Source: Chrysochromulina parva (Eukaryota > Haptophyta > Prymnesiales > Chrysochromulinaceae). Taken from it: 17,144 bases of DNA. The translations under genes and the position numbers were made by a program. This document shows, in pieces, positions 1-6,534 of this stretch. Below the pieces are notes generated by a model. The model did no database searches. It was not told where the DNA came from and worked only from the letters and a program-made list of their open reading frames with translations. The stretch covers positions 1 to 17,144 of the forward strand of contig PJAB01001113.1 of assembly GCA_002887195.1 (NCBI GenBank), read 5' to 3'. How positions within the stretch are numbered: the stretch's first letter is position 1; each line of letters opens with the position of its first letter.

Positions 1-4
1 ACAA

Positions 5-110
5 ATGTATCTTGTTGTATCTCAATGTATCTTGATGTATCTGAACGGGACACATCGAAATACATGCAAGATACATGCAGGATACATGCAGGATACATCA
101 GGATACGTAT
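5..110. repeat. Inverted pair of short tandem arrays
   Basis: Positions 5-44 are four tandem 10-base units close to ATGTATCTTG. Positions 60-92 are three 11-base units close to ATACATGCAGG, followed by a 10-base variant (93-102) and a partial unit ending near 110. The second array contains the exact reverse complement of the first decamer (CAAGATACAT, 67-76). The two arrays are therefore in inverted orientation and could fold into a long imperfect hairpin. The left array may continue outside the window. Confidence 0.8.
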
Positions 111-190
111 TGTATAGGAACCCCCCCCCAATTTGTATAGGAAACCCCCCGTCACCCGTTGTTTATGTATAGACTTGACTTGACTTGACT
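110..190. repeat. Direct repeat and GACTT microsatellite
   Basis: TTGTATAGGAA is present at 110-120 and again at 133-143, each followed by a run of C. A pentanucleotide microsatellite (GACTT, nearly four units) occupies 172-190. No coding or regulatory role is visible. Confidence 0.75.
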
Positions 191-233
191 AAAAAGACAC
201 CGGGGGGAGCCGGGACCGGTACCCCCCCGGTGA

Positions 234-587
234 GTGCGACGAAGCTTTCATCACAGCTTCGACGAAACACAAAAGTGGAAAGTTCAACAGGATGGTGATC
301 TACTGCTGCAGGAGCTGTGCGTTCGAGTTAGAGCAAGTGAGCAACCCAGCAATGACCCCTTTGAGAGAGAACTTTGTAACTTACTAAGCAACCTACACAT
401 TACCCCTTTGAGAGCAACCGGTGCTGTGCGAGCCCGTCCGAACGTTTGTCAAACACAAATCATAAGTCCTCATGAGACCTTGCTCTCTGTGTTTGATGTG
501 ACACCTCCGGTCGACGACCGCTCTGTGATAGATGTGTCACCTGCTCACCTCCGACCGACGGAAGACCGGAAGAGTACACAAGAGTGA
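234..587 (+). other. ATG-less open frame, possible exon or remnant
   Basis: This frame is open for 117 codons after an in-frame stop at 231-233, but it contains no ATG at all; its first codon is GTG. It has internal duplications. A 13-base repeat lies at 355-367 and 402-414. A 22-base repeat lies at 485-506 and 521-542 (19 of 22 matches by hand), spaced 36 bases apart and so in phase with this frame. The conceptual protein matches no family I recognise. It could be a downstream exon, a decayed coding remnant, or chance openness in repetitive DNA. I do not treat it as a gene. Confidence 0.2.
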
Positions 588-772
588 CTCAAATGATTAA
601 ATGACTCCATTCATTGAGAAAAGGTCAGGTGAATCGATACCCTGAAAAAGGACCCCCCAACATCCATTCATTGCAAAAGACTTTTTGACGTCAATTCCAT
701 CACACGACTCACGACATCAACTTCCGACGTGCCACGCAAGAGCTTGGAGAGCCTAGCCTTCCGTCACATTTG

Positions 773-800
773 ATCAGCTCCGTCTCCGCTTGGAGCTGAT
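773..800 (+). promoter_or_regulatory. Leader hairpin just before the start codon
   Basis: ATCAGCTCC (773-781) and GGAGCTGAT (792-800) are perfect reverse complements, giving a 9-bp stem with a 10-base loop. The 3' arm ends 20 bases before the ATG at 821. The in-frame stop that closes the reading frame upstream (797-799) lies in that arm. If transcribed it would form a stable structure next to the start codon. A regulatory role is inferred only. Confidence 0.45.
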
Positions 801-820
801 TTTTCAGGGCCGAGCGTGCC

Positions 821-3800
821 ATGTCCGTGGCGTGGCGCTTGAGCGAGGTCGAGGCGGCCATCCCCTTTGAGGATGTGCGAGATTCTTGGGCTAATCGGCG
901 TGAGGCGTGGCTCACAAAACTCTTTACGCACCGACATGACGCTCGTCGACTTGGGCAGCTCATGAACAGCTTTCTCGACGCGCTAAGGCCGCAATCGATC
1001 TCTATGTTGTGGTCTCATAACAATCGAAAATTTGCGCAGTTGCGGGAGTCGTGCCAAAGCGTTGGGAGCGGCGAGAAGGCGAGTGGAGACTTTAGCAAGG
1101 AATTGCATCTCGTGCTGGGCGAGCTGGAAGCGGTCGCGCTCCCGCCCGCGCGCGAATCCGAGCTTCGTCTGTTGGGCCGGGGCAGACCAGACGAGCTGAG
1201 CATCGGAGACGACGGCCCCGACATTAAGATCGACGAAGTGTGCCACGTTCTCGACATTCGGATGGTTTGGTGCCCCGCGACCGTCACAGCTACTCGGATA
1301 GTGAATGAGGAGGGCCTTGACGACGGCTTCGTCGAGTACCGCGTGCACTACGAAGGTTGGAACAAAAAGTTTGACGAGTGGGTGCGCAGAGATTCGGGGC
1401 GCGTGCGGTCCTCCCACTCAATGACCGCCGAGGTGGGATCTCCTTGCGTTGCGTTCAGCGCGCATCGCACAGAATGGACTGATGCCGTCATCGTGGCCGT
1501 GCGCTCGAAGGGCCGTGGGCGCGAGTTCAAGGTGCACTTTCAGGGTTCGAAGGCGTCGGAGGACGAGTGGTTAGATGCGATCAGCATTCGCTTCGACGAG
1601 CCACCTGGAAGTGTCGAGGGCGATGGTGATGGCGATGGCGAGGAAAGGGAGGAGGAGGAGGAGGAGGAGGAGGAGGAGGAGGGCGAGGAGGAGGAGGGAG
1701 GCGAGGAAGGCGAGCCGGAGAACAAGCAAAGGGGACGTGGGCGCCCAAGGGGGAAGTTGCCGCCTGGCTGGGAGGTCACTAGACACGTGACAGAGAGCAG
1801 CGGACGCCACTACGTCCGTTACCGCGGGCCCGATGGCAAGCGTGCCTCAACCGTGAAGAGGGCGTGGGTGGTGTACAAGCAACGCGGCGACAGCGGCGAC
1901 GGCGGCGCGCGCTCACCTCGAGGATGGGGGATGAACCAGCCGCCAGGGCGCCCTCCGAAAGACAAAGAGTGGGACGGACGACAGTGGGTGCCCAAGGAGG
2001 AAGCGGAGCCCAGTGCGGGCAAGAGGCGGCAGAATCCGTCTGAGCGGAAGGAGGAGAACGACGTCAAGGGGCACGTGGACGAGGAGGACGAGGAGGACGA
2101 GGGCAAGGATGGGCACGACTCAGATCCGCGTTTGAAGCCGACAAAAGCGCCGCGCGGTAGGCCGCGTAACGGTAAGAGCAAAGACGGCTTGAACCTGAAG
2201 CACCAGGTAGATGACGACGAGGAAAAGGGCGACGACGATGCAGGTTTAGAGGAGCCGAAGAAACGACAGCGATCGCCTTCGAAGCCCGGCGGTCGTTACG
2301 GCGGTCGAGACGCAGGCAGCAGCAGCAGCAGCATCAGTGCACCCGCGCCAGCCGAGACCAAGGCCGCGACTGCCTCGAAGTCCGAGACGGCCGAGGATCC
2401 ATCGGACGGGCGTGGCATCATCTCGACGGTCAAGGAGGCGTTCGTAGCTCGAGGCTCCGGCTTTCACAGCTCGACGGTCACGGAGGGCGCACCTGTGAAT
2501 ATTCACAGCTCGACGGTCACGGAGGCTGCGCTGGTGACGCCGCCGGAGAGCACCACGCTACTGTCCGAGGGAGACGCGATCGAGGAGGGGGTGGCCGTGT
2601 CGGCCCTGGACGTGCGGCGCGTGTGGTGCGACGCACACGTGGTCAAGCTGCGCTGGCAGAAGGCCAAGTCCAAGGAGCCACACGTGACGGCGGTGAAGCT
2701 TCGCTTTGAGGGATGGGACCCGAAATGGGATGAGTGGGTGCTCCTCAATTCGGGCAAGGTGCGCCGCAAGGACGAGCGAGCTGCCGCTAAGGCCGCCGCC
2801 GCCGAGGCCGAGGCGGAGGCGGAGGCACAGGCGAAGGCGGAAGCGGAGGCGCAAGCGACGAAGCGCCGGAGGAGCAGTGGCGGTGGCAGCCCCAGGAACG
2901 GTGGCGGCGCCGGGGCGAGCGGCCGAAAGGGCAGCAGCAGCAGCAGCCAGCGGGACTCTGGTGACGCGCAAGTAGGCAAGGGCCGCGGTGCTTCCGAGCC
3001 CGAGGGCGGCGACGAGGCCAACGTGGCTGGCGCATCGGAACCGAAGGCATCGAGCAAGCGGCGTGCCAGCAGCAGCATAGCAACGGCCACGGACGAGGCG
3101 CACGCCCGGCCGTCCAAGCGTCCAATCGCGGGGCAGCGTCGGGACAGCGAGGGCAGCGCGAGCGCGTCCCGGGCGTCGTCGTCCCGGACGGCGATCCACG
3201 ACGCCGAGGCGGAGGCCGACGAGGTTGACTTGCTCGCGTCGGGCGGGCGCAGCCTACCGCCCAAGAAACGTGTGGGATCCTGTGCGCAGCCCGAGGGGGA
3301 GGCTGGAGCAGCGCCTGCAATGGCCGTCGCGGGCGCGAAGCACGTGAAGCAGGCGAAGCAGGCGCGCACAGGGCCGATCCGAAAGCGGCCCGTCGAGGAA
3401 GCGTGGTCGCAATTCGTCTCGCCGCCTGGTCTTGCCGCCGCCGAGACGCTCGCCGGCATGCCTGGAGCCGAGGAGGGCGATCCTAATATGGGAGGAAGAG
3501 GGATCGATCCTAATATGGGAGGAAGAGGGATCGCTTCCCTCGTGCGAGCGGCCGAGCGCGATGGCGCCGTCGTAGGCGCACGTGTCAATGGGGCGTCCGC
3601 GCCGGCGGCCGGCGCTGCGCTGCTCACGGCAGCGGCGTCTTCGATGGCGTCCAGGCACGCGATCTTGCCCCGGATGGCTCCGCAGCAGACGGGCACGTCA
3701 CGGCCGGCACCCACCTGGTCTTCACACGCGCGGCCCAACCTCGGCGCGAAGCTCATGTCTCAACCGGCCGCGCTGCCGCCGGCCGCGCCGTCGGGGTTTT

Positions 3801-4234
3801 CGCCGCCCGCCGCAGTCAAAGGAGCCACTCTCAGCTCGCTGCCCTCCGGACAGCTCCATCAGCTACTGAAGGCCATGCAGCTGTTCCGAGAAGATGCCGT
3901 CGTCCTCGCGCCGAATAGCTTCAACCCGGCGAACATGCTCATTCGGCTCAAGTTGACGGCCAGCGCGTCGGTCTACGTGGGAGCACAGATCGTCTCGCTC
4001 CAGAACGACGAGGTGCAGGTGCGCGGCATTGAGGGTGCGCCGACGCCCATCCAGCGCACGAAGATGCAGTATGTGTCCAACCAGCCCTTCTCCGAGATGG
4101 AGCTGGCCTGTCTCGAGTTCAAGCTGCGCAACCAGATCGTCAAGGACGTTTCGCTCGCCGATGCCGAGCAGGCGACGCAGGAGCTCATGCGAATTCGTCT
4201 ACTGCTGCCTCCGCCGCCGCCGAAGGCTCACTGA
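821..4234 (+). CDS. Chromo-barrel/Tudor/MBD-like/AT-hook nuclear protein
   Basis: A 1,137-residue protein that probably reads chromatin in the nucleus. Residues 138-197 form a chromo-barrel-like module with the VHYEGWNKKFDEWV signature (Y177, W180, W187). Residues 204-262 look like a second Tudor-type barrel. After a Glu-rich run (268-300) come an AT-hook core GRGRPRGK (305-312), an MBD-like segment beginning LPPGW (313-355), and further AT-hook cores near 375-380 and 445-450. A second chromo-barrel (about 596-650) repeats the signature as LRFEGWDPKWDEWV. Long Ala/Ser/Glu-rich disordered stretches follow. A compact helical C-terminus (about 1004-1137) is unrecognised. MRG15, MSL3 and MOF use such barrels to bind histone tails. 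The start is the first ATG after an in-frame stop at 797-799. The MBD-like call is less certain than the barrels, and no orthologue is recognised. Confidence 0.85.
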   Translation: MSVAWRLSEVEAAIPFEDVRDSWANRREAWLTKLFTHRHDARRLGQLMNSFLDALRPQSISMLWSHNNRKFAQLRESCQSVGSGEKASGDFSKELHLVLGELEAVALPPARESELRLLGRGRPDELSIGDDGPDIKIDEVCHVLDIRMVWCPATVTATRIVNEEGLDDGFVEYRVHYEGWNKKFDEWVRRDSGRVRSSHSMTAEVGSPCVAFSAHRTEWTDAVIVAVRSKGRGREFKVHFQGSKASEDEWLDAISIRFDEPPGSVEGDGDGDGEEREEEEEEEEEEEGEEEEGGEEGEPENKQRGRGRPRGKLPPGWEVTRHVTESSGRHYVRYRGPDGKRASTVKRAWVVYKQRGDSGDGGARSPRGWGMNQPPGRPPKDKEWDGRQWVPKEEAEPSAGKRRQNPSERKEENDVKGHVDEEDEEDEGKDGHDSDPRLKPTKAPRGRPRNGKSKDGLNLKHQVDDDEEKGDDDAGLEEPKKRQRSPSKPGGRYGGRDAGSSSSSISAPAPAETKAATASKSETAEDPSDGRGIISTVKEAFVARGSGFHSSTVTEGAPVNIHSSTVTEAALVTPPESTTLLSEGDAIEEGVAVSALDVRRVWCDAHVVKLRWQKAKSKEPHVTAVKLRFEGWDPKWDEWVLLNSGKVRRKDERAAAKAAAAEAEAEAEAQAKAEAEAQATKRRRSSGGGSPRNGGGAGASGRKGSSSSSQRDSGDAQVGKGRGASEPEGGDEANVAGASEPKASSKRRASSSIATATDEAHARPSKRPIAGQRRDSEGSASASRASSSRTAIHDAEAEADEVDLLASGGRSLPPKKRVGSCAQPEGEAGAAPAMAVAGAKHVKQAKQARTGPIRKRPVEEAWSQFVSPPGLAAAETLAGMPGAEEGDPNMGGRGIDPNMGGRGIASLVRAAERDGAVVGARVNGASAPAAGAALLTAAASSMASRHAILPRMAPQQTGTSRPAPTWSSHARPNLGAKLMSQPAALPPAAPSGFSPPAAVKGATLSSLPSGQLHQLLKAMQLFREDAVVLAPNSFNPANMLIRLKLTASASVYVGAQIVSLQNDEVQVRGIEGAPTPIQRTKMQYVSNQPFSEMELACLEFKLRNQIVKDVSLADAEQATQELMRIRLLLPPPPPKAH
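1640..1705 (+). repeat. GAG microsatellite coding for a Glu run
   Basis: A near-pure GAG/GGA trinucleotide tract inside the chromatin-protein gene encodes most of the acidic run at residues 268-300. Such tracts are prone to length change by slippage. The acidic segment separates the second barrel from the first AT-hook and MBD-like segment. Confidence 0.8.
2419..2525 (+). repeat. Three imperfect copies of a STVxEx-coding unit
   Basis: TTCACAGCTCGACGGTCACGGAGG occurs exactly at 2463-2486 and 2502-2525, a 39-base period that keeps frame. A diverged third copy, ATCTCGACGGTCAAGGAGG, lies near 2419-2438. They encode the repeated motif STVTE or STVKE at residues 535-568, just before the second chromo-barrel. 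This looks like in-frame tandem expansion of a linker. Confidence 0.7.
3479..3532 (+). repeat. Perfect 27-base tandem duplication in frame
   Basis: The 27-base unit at 3479-3505, beginning GATCCTAATATGGGAGG, is repeated without any mismatch at 3506-3532. It encodes DPNMGGRGI twice (residues 887-904). The unit is less GC-rich than the surrounding gene. The absence of divergence suggests a recent event. The frame is kept, so it is a length change in a disordered region and not a disruption. Confidence 0.9.
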
Positions 4235-4558
4235 GAGCAGCACACGCGGGGGCGGCGCCGCAGTGCCGTGGTAATGACTAGAGGAGCTCGGAGGGGCCGG
4301 CTCTAACAGAGCCACGCGCCAAGGGGGGCTCCGATACAATATGATCTATAGAGTGGCGGGCCGAGCATGATCTACAGCTGCCAACGATTGCCGCGCATCC
4401 GAGCTCTCCGAGCGGACCCTATCTCGTCCCAATCTCGCGGGAGAGGCAACGGCGAGGTGCGTGGACACGCACCGAAGAGGCAGATTTCGGTTAGGTGCAT
4501 CGCACGAGCGGCGCCGGGGTGAGCGTGCCGCATCGTGCGCCATATTGGGAGGTGGGGC

Positions 4559-4716
4559 GGGCATGAGTACCATGTACATATACCGGAAGCAAGCCGCGGC
4601 CTCGACGGCGCGACATATTATTGGCGCGACATATTACTCATGCCGGTCCGGGCATGACTTGGCTGTTGGCATGAGTAACCACATATCACCGCACCACATA
4701 CCCGGGAAGCAAGCTT
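4559..4716. repeat. Composite direct/inverted GGCATGAGT repeat
   Basis: GGCATGAGTA is at 4560-4569 and 4668-4677, and its exact reverse complement TACTCATGCC is at 4635-4644. A related GGCATGACT lies at 4651-4659. Both direct copies are followed by ACATA-containing sequence and then a near-identical CCGGAAGCAAGC or CCGGGAAGCAAGC. Between them GGCGCGACATATTA is duplicated in tandem (about 4607-4620 and 4623-4636). The layout resembles a small inverted-repeat element with partial duplications, but no target-site duplication was established. Confidence 0.6.
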
Positions 4717-4997
4717 TAATTGTGGGAACGAGATATGACAACTGTCTCTCAACACACCATTCACACTCTATTTACACACTATTTACACTCACGGTTTACG
4801 GACTATTATAACGCGCTTCGGAACGCTACACCGGACACCGCCTTTCACCTCCGCCCTGGAACGCCCTGGTGTGTGGATGAGCAGGGTTGAGGCGGTACGA
4901 AACACGGTAGGGGAGGGGCCGTCGCATCGCCGTCCGGGGGGCATGGCGCCCCTAACTAGGCAACACGTGACCTTGGCGCTGTCGGTCTAAACGCCGC

Positions 4998-5113
4998 GGG
5001 CGAGGGCGGGAGGGCGGCGCGCGGCGGGGCGGCGGCTTCGGGGCGGCGGCAACGGCGAGGGCGAGGGCGGCGGCGGGGGGGGCGGCGGCGAGGGCGGCGG
5101 CGTAGGCAGCGGT
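4998..5113 (+). promoter_or_regulatory. G-rich, G-quadruplex-prone tract
   Basis: Two stretches fit the canonical four-run G-quadruplex pattern on the + strand: 4998-5014 (GGGCGAGGGCGGGAGGG, loops of 3, 1 and 1) and 5059-5082 (runs separated by 3 and 7 bases, then an 8-G run). The tract is 105-220 bases upstream of the HPF start codon, on its coding strand, so it lies in the promoter or 5' leader. Folding and any regulatory effect are inferred. Confidence 0.55.
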
Positions 5114-5151
5114 GACCGTGCTCCGCTTCACCATGTTTCATCAACGAAACT

Positions 5152-5168
5152 CTTCGTTTTTGACGAAG
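5152..5168 (+). promoter_or_regulatory. Small hairpin in the HPF leader
   Basis: CTTCGT (5152-5157) and ACGAAG (5163-5168) pair perfectly around a 5-base TTTTG loop, 50 bases before the ATG at 5219. Six-base stems are common by chance, so this is recorded only as a visible structure. Confidence 0.25.
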
Positions 5169-5218
5169 CAGGAGCGCGTGCTGAGCGCAGGGGCGCTCAA
5201 GAGTGAGCCGATCGCAAA

Positions 5219-5749
5219 ATGGCCCTTGCACTGATAGTATCCCTCGCATCATCGTCGTCGGCCTACAGTTTGCAGATGCACATTCGGCCGGCAGTCCTCC
5301 GCAGCACCGCGCTTAGTATGACGGTGCCGCTCCAGGTCATGGGCAAGGACGTGACGGATCCCATGCGTGGCCACGCTGAGAAGAAGCTTTCAGTGCCGCT
5401 CGAGAAGTTCAAGGCAATTCTCAACGACGGCAAGGTCGTCGAGCTGCACATGAGGACGGAGAAGCTCGCAGTGCACGATGAGGCGCATGCTGGACGCTCC
5501 ATGCACCACGCAGAGGTGATCGCGCACCTGAAAGGCGATCACAAGTGCATCACGGTCTCCGCGGAGGGCGAAGACATGTACGCCACGATCGATGACCTGG
5601 AGGCGAAGCTGGCGAGCAAGCTGCGCAAGGCCAAAGAGAAGACGCAGGCCGTCAAGGAGGCACGGAATCGCGGCTCGAAGGAAGAAATGGATGCCGCTGT
5701 GCTATCCGACGACGATAACGAGCCAGCGCCTAAGATGGGGCCTTTGTGA
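5219..5749 (+). CDS. hpf: Plastid ribosome hibernation factor (HPF/RaiA family), short form
   Basis: A 176-residue member of the HPF/RaiA/PSRP-1 family, which binds the 30S decoding region and idles or protects ribosomes under stress. The family domain spans about residues 37-142: LQVMGKDVTDPMRGHAEKKL at the start, then VVELHMRTEK, HHAEVIAHLKGD and the hallmark EGEDMYATIDDLEAKLASKL. Basic residues follow (RKAKEKTQAVKEARNR). The C-terminal dimerisation domain of long HPF and plant PSRP-1 is absent, replaced by an acidic tail. The N-terminus has a hydrophobic signal-like segment (2-16) and a short Ser/Arg-containing stretch, consistent with a bipartite complex-plastid presequence. A mitochondrial or secretory fate is less likely. 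The start follows an in-frame stop at 5204-5206 and has AAAATGG context. Confidence 0.9.
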   Translation: MALALIVSLASSSSAYSLQMHIRPAVLRSTALSMTVPLQVMGKDVTDPMRGHAEKKLSVPLEKFKAILNDGKVVELHMRTEKLAVHDEAHAGRSMHHAEVIAHLKGDHKCITVSAEGEDMYATIDDLEAKLASKLRKAKEKTQAVKEARNRGSKEEMDAAVLSDDDNEPAPKMGPL

Positions 5750-6534
5750 GAGGCGAACGCGTGCTGTGATGCTGGTACGTTCTCGCATGCTCGCCGTGAC
5801 TTGTGTGGTGCATTCAGCCATCATGTCGATGGTACGTGAGTTACGTAGGGTCCGCGTCGCGGGGCCCGCCTCAGTGGCTCTCAGGCCACAGGCCGACAGA
5901 TGCCCCGCGCCCACCGGGGCCACCGCCATTGGCCATTCCGCCTGCGCCCTGGGCCCTGCGCTCCCCGCGCAGGTCGCAGGATAAGTCGGCAGGTCGCTAG
6001 GTTGTGGGTCCGTGATCCATGGCCCAGGCTGGTCTTTTATATTTATTTATATTATATATGTTGCCGCCCAAGTAAGTTCCAAGTAACGCTCAGCTACGAA
6101 AGCGGTAGCTCCGTGTCCGGTCCAAAAGGACCCTACTCCGACCCGGCAGCCTAGCCCCGCGCAAGACCCGGGGTCGCGCCCGACGCACCGCTGGCGGCGT
6201 GGGGCGCGGATGGCGGATGCGCAACAGTGTGGAGTGTGCGCAATCGAGATCCCGTTCTAGCGCCGCACGCGAGCCGGCCGCGGACCCACATTTGAACCCT
6301 CGGCACGGACAGAGCGACAGACCTGGGCGCCGCGGGGCCACGGCCCGTGCACGCGCCCCCATCTCAGGCGTCTCAGACGGCGAGGTCGGTTGAGCATCAA
6401 AAGGCCTCATCAATCATCCTAAGCGCAGCGTGCCGCCTTGGAGCCGCCGCAAACGCCACCGGCCCCCTGCGCCCCCTGGGCAGATACATGCGCATGCCCC
6501 TCTTGTAGGCCCCGCGCGCAGCCGTACACGCGCC
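5750..6534. other. Convergent intergenic region
   Basis: The HPF gene (+) and DNAAF5 gene (-) end towards each other here, so this should hold both 3' ends. A sharp AT island (6034-6060, TTATATTTATTTATATTATA) stands out in otherwise GC-rich sequence and is a candidate polyadenylation or cleavage zone. Two small perfect hairpins follow: AGCTAC/GTAGCT (6092-6097 with 6105-6110) and GGTCC/GGACC (6119-6123 with 6128-6132). Open frames on both strands here lack recognisable content. Confidence 0.6.

Larger units (their letters stand above)
1..820. other. Repeat-rich upstream spacer
   Basis: No gene with an ATG start is supported here. The stretch is AT-richer than the coding regions. It holds the inverted GTATCT arrays (5-110), two copies of a TTGTATAGGAA plus C-run motif, a GACTT microsatellite, and an ATG-less open frame (234-587) with internal duplications. 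A 13-base string, ACCCTGAAAAAGG, lies at 639-651 and recurs at 16906-16918 in a hairpin arm. The last 50 bases form the leader of the chromatin-protein gene. The promoter of that gene presumably lies here, but no specific core element was recognised. Confidence 0.6.
4235..5218. other. Spacer between chromatin gene and HPF gene
   Basis: No gene is supported. The first part is the 3' flank of the chromatin-protein gene. Near 4339-4377 a motif close to ATGATCTAYAG appears twice. 4560-4715 contains a composite repeat listed separately. 4763-4790 carries a doubled ACTATTTACAC unit. From about 4990 to 5113 the sequence is extremely G-rich on the + strand. The last 100 bases are the probable leader of the HPF gene. 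An open frame at 4461-4811 encodes nothing recognisable and overlaps the repeats. Confidence 0.6.

Noticed and set aside
2503..3756. 417-codon open frame antisense to the chromatin-protein gene
   Set aside because: It lies opposite low-complexity, GC-rich coding sequence whose reverse complement rarely yields stops. The product is Ser/Ala/Pro-rich without any domain, while the forward frame has clear domains at both ends.
4461..4811. 116-codon open frame in the spacer after the chromatin gene
   Set aside because: It runs through the repeat element and its duplications, has no recognisable domain, and its end is simple-sequence-like.
6280..6305. GGTTCAAAT-like tRNA T-loop sequence on the minus strand
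   Set aside because: The flanking five-base arms do not pair and no acceptor or anticodon stem can be built around it.
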